From Streptomyces violaceoruber (GTDB lineage: Bacteria; Actinomycetota; Actinomycetes; Streptomycetales; Streptomycetaceae), in contig JODI01000030.1 in assembly GCA_000720805.1 (NCBI GenBank), positions 1 to 64,000 of the forward strand: 64,000 nt of DNA, written 5' to 3'. Shown here in pieces: positions 1 through 7,532 of the stretch. The position numbers were made by a program, and so were the translations under genes. The notes beneath the pieces were generated by a model, which did not search any database, was not told the origin of the DNA, and was given only the letters and a program-made list of their open reading frames with translations. Position 1 is the first letter of the stretch, and each line of letters starts with the position of its first letter.

Positions 1-88
1 GGTTACATTTCGAACCCGGAAGCTAAGCCTTACAGCGCCGATGGTACTGCAGGGGGGACCCTGTGGGAGAGTAGGACGCCGCCGAACA
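1..88 (+). rRNA. rrf: 5S ribosomal RNA, 3' part
   Basis: The first bases match the 3' two-thirds of an actinobacterial 5S rRNA: the loop segment CGAACCCGGAAGCTAAG, then CGCCGATGGTACTG, then the closing GGGAGAGTAGGACGCCGCC. The 5' end lies outside the window, so this is the tail of an rRNA operon. The exact 3' end is uncertain by a few bases. Confidence 0.95.
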
Positions 89-103
89 ATCATTCAAAGA
101 GAA

Positions 104-136
104 AAGGCCCACGCCTCACGGCGTGGGCCTTTTTGT
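104..136 (+). terminator. rRNA operon terminator
   Basis: A perfect 12-bp stem (104-115 with 120-131) with a TCAC loop is followed by a run of T. It lies 16 nt after the 5S rRNA and is a textbook intrinsic terminator. It may also stop the convergent response-regulator transcript arriving from the right. Confidence 0.93.
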
Positions 137-164
137 TTTTCCGGTTTTTTCCGGCTTGTTTGTC

Positions 165-863
165 TCAGGACGGACTCACCAATTTCGCGTCGTACGCCAG
201 GATCACCGCCTGGATGCGGTCCCTGGAGCCCGTCTTCGCGAGGATGCGGCCCACGTGGGTCTTCACCGTCGATTCCGCCAGGTGGAGGCGGGTGGCTATC
301 TCGGTGTTGGTCCAGCCCCTGCCGATGACCGTGAGGATCTCCCGTTCGCGGTCCGTGAGGGTGGCGAGGCGGGCGTCCTGCTGTTCCTGTTCCTGTTCCT
401 GTCCTTGTTCCTGGTCGTCTGTGAGGGGCCTCGACAGCGGAAGACGGTGGGCGTACGCATCCAGGAGGCGGCGGGTGAGGCTGGGGGCCACCACCGCGTC
501 GCCCGTCGCGACCGAGCGGATGCCCGAGAGCAGTTCCTCGGGCTGGGCGTCCTTGACGAGGAAACCGGAGGCGCCGGCCCGCAGGCCCGCGTAGGCGTAC
601 TCGTCGAGGTCGAAGGTCGTGAGGATCAGGACGCGGGTGCGGTCGCCGGCGGCGGTGATGCGGCGGGTTGCCTCGATGCCGTCCAGGCCTGGCATGCGGA
701 CGTCCATCAGGACGACATCGGGGTGGAGGTCGGCCGACAGGCGGACCGCCTCGGTGCCGTTCGTCGCCTCGGACAGCACCGTCATGTCGTCCTGGCTCTC
801 CAGCAGCATGCGGAAGCCGAAGCGCTGGAGGGGCTGGTCGTCGGCGATGAGGACCGTGGTCAC
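165..863 (-). CDS. NarL/FixJ-family response regulator
   Basis: DNA-binding response regulator of 232 aa. The receiver domain (about 1-120) has the acidic pair D8/D9, phosphoacceptor D54 in VVLMDVRMPG and K104. A LuxR-type helix-turn-helix follows at about 166-225 (LTDREREIL, then TNTEIATRLHLAESTVKTH). Between them sits a Gln/Glu linker (about 151-162) encoded by a CCTGTT hexamer run at about 377-413, which could vary in length by slippage. The start overlaps the stop of the upstream kinase gene by 4 nt, so the two are an operon and this is the output partner. The regulon is unknown. Confidence 0.93.
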   Translation of the reverse strand: MTTVLIADDQPLQRFGFRMLLESQDDMTVLSEATNGTEAVRLSADLHPDVVLMDVRMPGLDGIEATRRITAAGDRTRVLILTTFDLDEYAYAGLRAGASGFLVKDAQPEELLSGIRSVATGDAVVAPSLTRRLLDAYAHRLPLSRPLTDDQEQGQEQEQEQQDARLATLTDREREILTVIGRGWTNTEIATRLHLAESTVKTHVGRILAKTGSRDRIQAVILAYDAKLVSPS

Positions 864-2161
864 TGCGGGGACTCCTCCGGGAGGTGAAGGTGGACACGCC
901 AGCCCTGATCGGGGGCCTGGCGGGGGCCGGCTTCCAGTGTGCCGTCGTACAGGGACGTTCGTTCACGCATGCCGGGGATGCCGCGGCCAGCGGTGCCGCC
1001 GGCGGGGCCGCCGCGGCCGGTGTCGGTCACCGTGACGCTCACGGCGCCCTGACCCTCGTAGGAGAGGGTGATGTGTGAGGTGGCGCCGGGGCCCGCGTGT
1101 TTCAGGGTGTTGGTGAGGGCTTCCTGGATGACCCGGTAGACGGTGAGCTGGCGGCCCGGGGCGAGGGCCGGGGTGCCGTGGACGGTGGTGCGGACGGGGA
1201 GGCCCGCGGAACGTACGCCGGCTATGAGGTGGTCGAGGTCGGTGAGGGTGGGTTGAGGGGCCAGGTCGGGGGCCTGGTGTTTCTCCTCGTCCCGTAGGAC
1301 GTCCAGGAGGCGGCGGAGTTCGGTCAGGGCCTGGCGGCTGGTGGTGGAGATGGCGTTGAGGGCCTGAGCGGCGCGTTCGGGGGACTTGGTGGCGGCGTAG
1401 CGGCCGCCGTCGGCGAGGCCGGTGATGACGGAGAGGTTGTGGCCGATGATGTCGTGCATCTCGCGGGCGATCCGGGCGCGTTCGGCGGCGGCGGCGAGGC
1501 GGGCCTGCTGGTCGCGTTCGATCTCCAGGCGGCGCGCGCGGTCCTCCAGGGCCTCGGTGTAGTTGCGGCGGGTGCGGACCGTGATGCCGATCGCCGCCGC
1601 CACGGCGATCGACATCAGCATCGGGACGATGTCCTGGTCCGCGCCTCCGCGCGAGTGGCGCGCGGCCATGACGGCGGCGGGGGTGATGGTCACGGCCGTC
1701 GCCCACCACAGGGTGCGCGGTGGTCGGCGCATGGCGAGGTGGAAGACGACCAGCAGTTGGAGCAGCGAGGCCTGGAGGGCGGCTCCGGTCCAGGCGTTGA
1801 CCAGGGCGGCCGGGGCCATGGCGAGGAGTACGGCGGGGGGATGGGTGCGGCGCAGGACAAGTGGGAGGGAAAGCGCCAGGGTCAGGGTGAGGAGCAGCCA
1901 GCCGGGTGCGTCGGCGTTGCGGGTGACGTTGCGCCAGCCGCCGCCGACGTAGTCGATCAGGGCCGCCACTGCCCAGAAGCCGGTGAGGTGGAGGTCCCAG
2001 ACGAGGGGATGGCGGCGGTCGAAGGCGCGGACGCGCCGACTGACGCGCTGGACCCAGTCGGTGAGGGGTTCTGCCGGGCGTTCCTGCGGCGCCTGCCGCT
2101 GTGCTGTGTGTGCTTGTGCCACCGGGTCCCGCGTCGCCAGTTCTTCCGCCACGGAGTCCAT
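860..2161 (-). CDS. Two-component sensor histidine kinase (HisKA_3 type)
   Basis: Membrane sensor kinase of 433 aa. An N-terminal block of hydrophobic segments (in the region ALIDYVGGG to PMLMSIAVAAAIG) is followed by a coiled stretch. The dimerisation/phosphoacceptor motif is AREMHDIIGHNLSVI, and the C-terminal HATPase has DTGRGGPAGG and GRGIPGMRER. This is the usual layout of NarL-partner kinases in actinobacteria. An in-frame ATG 87 nt upstream (2248) would extend the protein but would overlap the promoter palindrome and the divergent gene. I prefer the ATG at 2161. The signal sensed is not apparent. Confidence 0.88.
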   Translation of the reverse strand: MDSVAEELATRDPVAQAHTAQRQAPQERPAEPLTDWVQRVSRRVRAFDRRHPLVWDLHLTGFWAVAALIDYVGGGWRNVTRNADAPGWLLLTLTLALSLPLVLRRTHPPAVLLAMAPAALVNAWTGAALQASLLQLLVVFHLAMRRPPRTLWWATAVTITPAAVMAARHSRGGADQDIVPMLMSIAVAAAIGITVRTRRNYTEALEDRARRLEIERDQQARLAAAAERARIAREMHDIIGHNLSVITGLADGGRYAATKSPERAAQALNAISTTSRQALTELRRLLDVLRDEEKHQAPDLAPQPTLTDLDHLIAGVRSAGLPVRTTVHGTPALAPGRQLTVYRVIQEALTNTLKHAGPGATSHITLSYEGQGAVSVTVTDTGRGGPAGGTAGRGIPGMRERTSLYDGTLEAGPRQAPDQGWRVHLHLPEESPQ

Positions 2162-2219
2162 CGTGGCGGGGTGGTCGTCGTTGGCACAGGTGCCGGGGGC
2201 GTATTTGACGTGAGGGGCG

Positions 2220-2235
2220 TAGTACCGGGGTACTA
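2220..2235. promoter_or_regulatory. Palindrome between divergent kinase and GNAT genes
   Basis: TAGTACC-GG-GGTACTA is a perfect inverted repeat with 7-bp arms. It ends 11 nt before the GNAT start and lies 59 nt upstream of the kinase start. Its symmetry and position suit an operator, possibly for the neighbouring response regulator acting on its own operon. That link is inference. Confidence 0.55.
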
Positions 2236-2246
2236 GCGTGGCGCGC

Positions 2247-2801
2247 ATGAGTAGCTATGTGATCCGGTCCGTCCGTGCTGATGAGTGGCCTGCCGTGAAG
2301 GAGTTGCGGCTCGCGGCGCTGCGGGATCCGGTCGCGCATCTCGCTTTTCTGGAGACGTACGAGGAGGCCGCGGCCAAGCCGGACTCCTTCTGGAAGGAGC
2401 GGACCGCCGGTGGTGCCGAGGGCGCTCTCGGGGTGCAGCAGATCATCGCCGAGGGCCCCGACGGGCAGTGGGTCGGGACGCTGACCGTGCTGGTGGAGGA
2501 GCCCGGGACGCGGGACTGGGCCGGGTTCCCGGTGGAGCGGAGGCAGGGGCACATCGTCGGGGTGTTCGTACGGCCCGAGGAGCGTGGGAACGGGCTGACC
2601 GAGGTGCTGTTCGACGCCGGCCTGGAGTGGGCCTGGGGACGTGGGGCGGAGCGGGTGCGGCTGATCGTGCACGAGGAGAACGGGCGGGCCCAGCGGTTCT
2701 ATCGCAAGGTCGGGTTCGTGCCGAGTGGGCGCACCGTTCCGCTGGCGGCGGCGCCGGGGGAGACCGAGTTGGAGTTCGTGCTGGAGCGCGGGCGGGACTG
2801 A
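2247..2801 (+). CDS. GNAT-family N-acetyltransferase
   Basis: Protein of 184 aa with a GNAT fold signature: substrate-side residues in VKELRLAALRDP near the N terminus, then GHIVGVFVRPEERGNGL, which is motif A with the acetyl-CoA pyrophosphate loop (R-x-x-G-x-G/N-L), and HEENGRAQRFYRKVGF, which is motif B. It is transcribed away from the two-component system across the palindrome at 2220-2235. ATG at 2247 is preferred over a GTG at 2238. The acceptor substrate cannot be read from the sequence. Confidence 0.88.
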   Translation: MSSYVIRSVRADEWPAVKELRLAALRDPVAHLAFLETYEEAAAKPDSFWKERTAGGAEGALGVQQIIAEGPDGQWVGTLTVLVEEPGTRDWAGFPVERRQGHIVGVFVRPEERGNGLTEVLFDAGLEWAWGRGAERVRLIVHEENGRAQRFYRKVGFVPSGRTVPLAAAPGETELEFVLERGRD

Positions 2802-2810
2802 GAGGGCCGC

Positions 2811-4433
2811 CTATACCGGGAGTTCGGCGTTCGGCCAGCGGGTGCGGGCCTGTTCCCGGGAGCGGAGGAGGGCCAGCGTCGGCAGGCCGCGGTCCGCTCC
2901 GGTGGCCAGCAGCTCGGGGAGCTGGGGAAGCGGAGCCACGGCGGCGACGTCGTCCAGGACGAGGGTGAGTGGTGGGTCGAGGCGACCGGAGGATGACCGT
3001 TCGGCCATGTGCCGGCCGCGCTCGACCACGCTTGAGGTGAGGGCCGTGAGGAGGGGCATCGCGCCCGGGTTGGTGCGGGGGTCCTCGATGGATTCACCCA
3101 CCACGTAAAGCGTGCCCCCTTCGTCCATGAAGGAATCCAAGGCGAGGGCATCAGTTCGGTTGGGAGTGCATGCCTCGCGGATGTTGACCGTGGAGAGGGC
3201 GGCGAGGGCTCGGGCGGCCAGCTCCTGGGCGATGTCCCGGCGTTCGGGGTGGGCGGTGAGGGCGGCCTCGAGTTCGCCGGCGGAGCCGGGGGCGGCCTTG
3301 GGGTTCGTACGGAGGGTGCGTACGGCGTCCTGGACCTGGGCGCCCTGGGACCAGCGGTGGACGTGGCGGACGGTGCGGCCGTCGATGGCGGCGGCGTGCA
3401 GGTAGCTGCGCAGGAGTGTCTCGGCCACATCGGTGACGGCCTGGTCGATCTTCGCGGTGGGGCGGATGGGGGCGAGCAGGGCGGTGGCTCTGGCCGCCGC
3501 GGTCTGCTTGTTCTCGCAGCCCGTCGTGGGGGACCAGTGGAGGCGGGCCGGGGTGTCGCAGAGGTGCGTGGGGTCGTAGACGTGGACCGGGCCGAGTTTG
3601 GCGCGGGCGTCCTTGGTGTCCAGCCAGAGGGCGGGGTTCGAGGTGAGGACGAGCGCGGGGCCCTCCGCGTCGTGTACGGCCTGGGCGGCGACCGGGTGGC
3701 GGGTCGCCGGGGAGCCGTAGTGGACCGCGGGGGTTTCCCAACCGGCCGGTTGCTGCAGAGGCTGCGGCAATGACTGCGTCAGTGGCTGCGGCTGCGTCAG
3801 TGGCTGCGGCTGCGGCTGCGGCTGAGCGTAGGGCGGCTGTGCGAGCGCCGGCTGTTGCGCGAACGGCGGCTGTTGCTCCAGCGGGGGCTGCACCGGGGCC
3901 TGGCCAGGAGTCGGTCTCGGGGAGGGGACCTCGTACGTCGGTGCGGGTGTGGCGGGTGCGGGCATGGCGGCTGGTGTGGCGGCTGTCGGCCGGTACTCGG
4001 TGCCCGTCGGTTCGGCGGCGGGTGTTCCCCGGCCTGCCCCGGCCTCGGTCTTCCTCCGTGCCCGTACCGCTCTCCAGCGGGCCACGGTGCCCAGGATGAA
4101 CACCGTCAGGACGACCAGGATCATCAGCTGGCCGATGAACAGGCCCCAGAAGAGGCCGTAGCCGGAGAGGGCGGTGGCGTCGGCGTCGGGCCAGGCGCCG
4201 GGGAGGTCGTGGGGTCGGGCGATCAGCCGGCGCATGGCCAGGGGGGTGCGGGTGAAGGTGACGCCGTCCGGCCAGGAACCGTGGCTGAACACGGCGGCCA
4301 GGCCGGTGGCCGTCCAGACCAGGACCGTCATGCCGAGCAGGAAGGCGAGTATGCCGACCAGCAGGCCGTCGGGGATGCCTCCCTGGCCTCCCTGGCCGTG
4401 CGGCCGGCGGTCGCGTTCGTCACCCGGTCTCAT
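2811..4433 (-). CDS. VirD4/TraG-like coupling protein, apparently lacking Walker A
   Basis: Protein of 540 aa with two N-terminal membrane segments (about 23-48 and 92-118), a Pro/Gln-rich linker (about 150-225, with runs such as PQPQPQPLTQPQPLTQ) and a soluble domain. The soluble part has VirD4/TraG features: DTKDARAKLGPVHVYDP resembles the strand after Walker A, LTLVLDDVAAVAPLPQLPEL is Walker-B-like, and GADRGLPTLALLRS is the following motif. I find no GxxxxGK[ST] where Walker A should be, so ATP hydrolysis is doubtful. It is the last gene of a six-gene type IV secretion-like cluster. An AGGA lies about 5 nt before the start. The role in that machine is inferred. Confidence 0.72.
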   Translation of the reverse strand: MRPGDERDRRPHGQGGQGGIPDGLLVGILAFLLGMTVLVWTATGLAAVFSHGSWPDGVTFTRTPLAMRRLIARPHDLPGAWPDADATALSGYGLFWGLFIGQLMILVVLTVFILGTVARWRAVRARRKTEAGAGRGTPAAEPTGTEYRPTAATPAAMPAPATPAPTYEVPSPRPTPGQAPVQPPLEQQPPFAQQPALAQPPYAQPQPQPQPLTQPQPLTQSLPQPLQQPAGWETPAVHYGSPATRHPVAAQAVHDAEGPALVLTSNPALWLDTKDARAKLGPVHVYDPTHLCDTPARLHWSPTTGCENKQTAAARATALLAPIRPTAKIDQAVTDVAETLLRSYLHAAAIDGRTVRHVHRWSQGAQVQDAVRTLRTNPKAAPGSAGELEAALTAHPERRDIAQELAARALAALSTVNIREACTPNRTDALALDSFMDEGGTLYVVGESIEDPRTNPGAMPLLTALTSSVVERGRHMAERSSSGRLDPPLTLVLDDVAAVAPLPQLPELLATGADRGLPTLALLRSREQARTRWPNAELPV

Positions 4434-4479
4434 GGTTCCTGCTCCCCGCTCTCCCCTTACGCCCTACGCCCTTGCCTAT

Positions 4480-4549
4480 CGACTAACGCTTAACGACCAA
4501 CGCTCAACGACTAACGCTTAACGACTAACGCTCAACGACTAACGACTTA
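4480..4549. repeat. Five 14-bp tandem repeats between VirB4-like and VirD4-like genes
   Basis: Five consecutive 14-nt units of the type CGACTAACGCTTAA begin at 4480, 4494, 4508, 4522 and 4536. The last is diverged and overlaps the stop codon of the VirB4-like gene. Units alternate between ending CTTAA and CTCAA, so there is also a 28-bp higher-order period. The period is not a multiple of three and most of the array is intergenic. Confidence 0.9.
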
Positions 4550-5962
4550 CGCCACCGTCGACTCGGAGTCGCCGAGGTGCTGTTCCACGAACGCGGCCGC
4601 CCGTTCCTCCGCCTCCAGCTCGGCGGCGCGCAGGGCGTCGTCGGTCAGCTGGTGGTCCACGGACGACTCGGTCATCGCGCGGTCGGTGAAGACGAGTGGC
4701 CGTTCCGTCTCCGTGACCAGGTGTTTGACGACCTGGACGTTGCCGTTGACGTCCCACACCGCGATGCCGGGTGTGAGGGACGGGATGATCTCCACGGCCC
4801 AGCGGGGCAGACCGAGCACCCGGCCGGTGGCACGCGCCTCGTCCGCCTTCTGGGCGTAGATCGTCCGTGTGGACGCCATCTTCAGGATCGCGGCCGCTTC
4901 CTTCGCCGCCGCTCCGTCCACGACATCCGACAGGTGGTGGACCACCGCCACGAAGGACAGGCCCAGGCGGCGGCCGAACTTCAGCAGCCGCTGGAAGAGC
5001 TGGGCGACGAAGGGGCTGTTGATGATGTGCCAGGCCTCCTCGACCAGGAAGATGCGCTTCTTCCGGTCGGGGCGGATCCAGGTGTGCTCCAGCCAGACGC
5101 CGACGATCGCCATGAGGATGGGCATGGCGATGGAGTTGCGGTCGATGTGGGACAGGTCGAAGACGATCAGGGGGGCGTCGAGGTCGATGCCGACCGTCGT
5201 GGGGCCGTCGAACATGCCGCGCAGGTCACCGTCGACCAGGCGGTCCAGGACGAGGGCGACGTCCAGGCCCCATGCCCGTACGTCGTCCAGGTCGACGTTC
5301 ATCGCCTCGGCGGACTCCGGCTCGGGGTGCCGTAGCTGCTCGACGATGTCCATCAGGACGGGCTGGCGTTCGACGATCGTCTCGTTGACGTAGGCGTGGG
5401 CGACCTTGAGGGCGAAGCCGGAGCGTTCGTCCAGGCCGTGGCCCATCGCCACTTCGATGATCGTGCGCAGGAGCGCGAGCTGGCCCGTGGTGGTGATCGC
5501 GGGGTCGAGCGGGTTGAGCCGGATACCCATGTCGAGGGCCGCCATCGGGTCCAGCCGGATGGGAGTTATGCCCAGCTCCTGCGCGATGAGGTTCCATTCG
5601 CCGAACCCGTCCTCGCCCTGGGCGTCGAGGACGACGACCTGGCGGTCCCGGAAGCGCAGCTGGCGCAGGACGTACGTCTTCTCCAGCGCCGACTTGCCGT
5701 TGCCGGACTCGCCGAGGACCAGCCAGTGCGGGGCCGGGAGCTGTTGGCCGTACAGCTGGAAGGGGTCGTAGATGTACCCCTTCCCGGAGTAGACCTCGCG
5801 GCCGATGATGACGCCCGAGTCGCCGAGGCCGGGGGCGGCGGTCGGGAGGTAGACCGCCTGCGCCTGGCCCGTGGAGGTGCGTACCGGCAGGCGGGTCGTC
5901 TCGACCTTTCCGAAGAGGAAGGACGTGAAGGCGTCGGTGATGATGGACATCGGATCCCGCAT
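4547..5962 (-). CDS. VirB4-like conjugation ATPase
   Basis: Protein of 471 aa. Walker A is GESGNGKSALEKT (about 84-96). Further on come QVVVLDAQGEDGFGEWN and the Walker B region RIFLVEEAWHIINSP, followed by GRRLGLSFVAVVHHLSD. This order is typical of the C-terminal motor half of VirB4/TraC-type ATPases that energise type IV secretion. The N-terminal half of classical VirB4 is missing, which fits the neighbouring SCO6880-type protein supplying it. The start at 5962 has an AGGGG 7 nt upstream; M5 (5950) is an alternative. The upstream gene ends only 10 nt away. Confidence 0.82.
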   Translation of the reverse strand: MRDPMSIITDAFTSFLFGKVETTRLPVRTSTGQAQAVYLPTAAPGLGDSGVIIGREVYSGKGYIYDPFQLYGQQLPAPHWLVLGESGNGKSALEKTYVLRQLRFRDRQVVVLDAQGEDGFGEWNLIAQELGITPIRLDPMAALDMGIRLNPLDPAITTTGQLALLRTIIEVAMGHGLDERSGFALKVAHAYVNETIVERQPVLMDIVEQLRHPEPESAEAMNVDLDDVRAWGLDVALVLDRLVDGDLRGMFDGPTTVGIDLDAPLIVFDLSHIDRNSIAMPILMAIVGVWLEHTWIRPDRKKRIFLVEEAWHIINSPFVAQLFQRLLKFGRRLGLSFVAVVHHLSDVVDGAAAKEAAAILKMASTRTIYAQKADEARATGRVLGLPRWAVEIIPSLTPGIAVWDVNGNVQVVKHLVTETERPLVFTDRAMTESSVDHQLTDDALRAAELEAEERAAAFVEQHLGDSESTVA

Positions 5963-5972
5963 GCGGCAGCCC

Positions 5973-7532
5973 CTACCTTCGAATGCCGGTGGCGAACGGA
6001 AGGGTGTTCACGAAGGCGCGATGGTGCTCGCGGTCGCACCACTCCAGTTTCAGGTACGACTTTCCGGCCGACGCCCGGATGGTCCGCTTGTCGCGGGCCA
6101 GGGCCTCGGGGTTACGGGAGGAGACGGTGATGTAGCCGACCAGGTTGACGCCGGCCGCGCCGCTCGCGAGGTCCTCGCCGCGCTGGTCCAGGCGGTTGTG
6201 GGAGGCGACGTCGCGGGGGTCGACGGTGCGGTTCATCTTGGCGGCACGGGAGGCCTCGGCCTCGTCGTTGGTCTTCTCTGTCAACATGCGTTCGATGGCT
6301 ACCTCGGTGGGCTCGAGATCCATCGTCACGGCGACCGTTCGGATGACGTCCGGGGTGTGGACGAGGAGCGGCGCGAGGAAGTTGACGCCCACCGGGGTCA
6401 TCGGCCATTCCTTCACCCAGGCGGTGGCGTGGCACCAGGGCGCGCGGGTGGACGACTCCCTCGTCTTGGCCTGGAGGTACGTCGGCTCCATGGCGTCCAG
6501 CTCGGCCGGCCAGGCGTTGCGCTTGGTCATCGCCTGGATGTGGTCGATGGGGTGGTCCGGGTCGTACATGGAGTGGATGAGGGAGGCGAGACGGCCCTGG
6601 CCCAGCGGCTGCCGGACGCGGATGTCCGCCTCCTGGAGACGGGAGCAGATGTCCGTCAGCTCGCGGGCCATGACGACGGCGAGACCGGCGTCCCGGTCCA
6701 GCCTGCGGCCGTTGTGCGGCCGCGCCGCCCGCGCCATGGCGTGCGCCTCGGCGGCGAGCTCGCGAGTGAAGTGCATACAGGCGACGAGGTACGCGCGGTG
6801 CTGCTCGCTGCTGGTCGACACCATCGACTGCAGCTGGTCGTACGACTCCTGCAGCCAGGGCAGCGCCTTCTCGTCCCCGCGGACGGCGACGTCCTTGGCG
6901 TGGGCGTCGGGGTCGGCGGGCAGGGTGCGGGCGAGCATCTGCAGGCGGGTGACGAAGCCGTCGCCGTTGGCCACGTGCTTGAGGAGCGTGCCGAAGCGGT
7001 CGACGAGGGCTTCCTGGTCCTCGCTGTCGCGCAGGCCGACGCCGGGTCCCTCGATCTCGATGGCCGCGGTGACGGTTCTGCGGTCCGCGTGCAGGAGTAC
7101 GGCGATCTCGTCGGGGCCGAACGGCGCGGCGAGCCAGTTGATGCGGCCGATCCCCGGGGGCGGGCCGATCTCGACCTCTCGCCCGTCGAGGCGGACGCCG
7201 GCCTCGATGACACCGGAACGGTAGGTGGCGTTCTGCTTGAGGGTGCGCTTGTAGCTGCGGTTGATCTCGAACCACTTGTAGAACGTGCGGCGCTTGTACG
7301 GCACGTAGACCGCGGCCAGCGCCACCATGGGGAAGCCCATCAGCAGGACGATGCGCAGGGACAGCACCGGGACGAGGAGCCCGCACATCATGCCGAGGAA
7401 CGCGCCGCCGATGATGAGCGCGATCTCGCCGGTCTCACGATTCCTGCCGACGATCGCGTTCGGCCGGGCGCGGCCGATCAGATATGTACGGCGGGGCGTG
7501 ACCGTATGGGACACGTGGGACTCGGTCGTCAA
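5973..7532 (-). CDS. SCO6880-family conjugation-associated protein
   Basis: Protein of 519 aa with two membrane segments near the N terminus (about 31-75, EIALIIGGAFLGMMCGLLV and the following stretch), then a large soluble region with no nucleotide-binding motif. Size, membrane layout and position next to a VirB4-like ATPase match the SCO6880 family found in actinobacterial chromosomal type IV secretion-like clusters. By analogy it corresponds to the N-terminal, membrane-docking half of VirB4. The ATG overlaps the preceding gene's stop by 4 nt (ATGA), indicating translational coupling. The biochemical function of the family is unknown to me. Confidence 0.78.
   Translation of the reverse strand: MTTESHVSHTVTPRRTYLIGRARPNAIVGRNRETGEIALIIGGAFLGMMCGLLVPVLSLRIVLLMGFPMVALAAVYVPYKRRTFYKWFEINRSYKRTLKQNATYRSGVIEAGVRLDGREVEIGPPPGIGRINWLAAPFGPDEIAVLLHADRRTVTAAIEIEGPGVGLRDSEDQEALVDRFGTLLKHVANGDGFVTRLQMLARTLPADPDAHAKDVAVRGDEKALPWLQESYDQLQSMVSTSSEQHRAYLVACMHFTRELAAEAHAMARAARPHNGRRLDRDAGLAVVMARELTDICSRLQEADIRVRQPLGQGRLASLIHSMYDPDHPIDHIQAMTKRNAWPAELDAMEPTYLQAKTRESSTRAPWCHATAWVKEWPMTPVGVNFLAPLLVHTPDVIRTVAVTMDLEPTEVAIERMLTEKTNDEAEASRAAKMNRTVDPRDVASHNRLDQRGEDLASGAAGVNLVGYITVSSRNPEALARDKRTIRASAGKSYLKLEWCDREHHRAFVNTLPFATGIRR

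Noticed and set aside
1..2800. tRNA genes near the rRNA operon end
   Set aside because: No cloverleaf-like sequence or TTCGAATCC-type T-arm was found; the TTCGAACCC at position 9 belongs to 5S rRNA.
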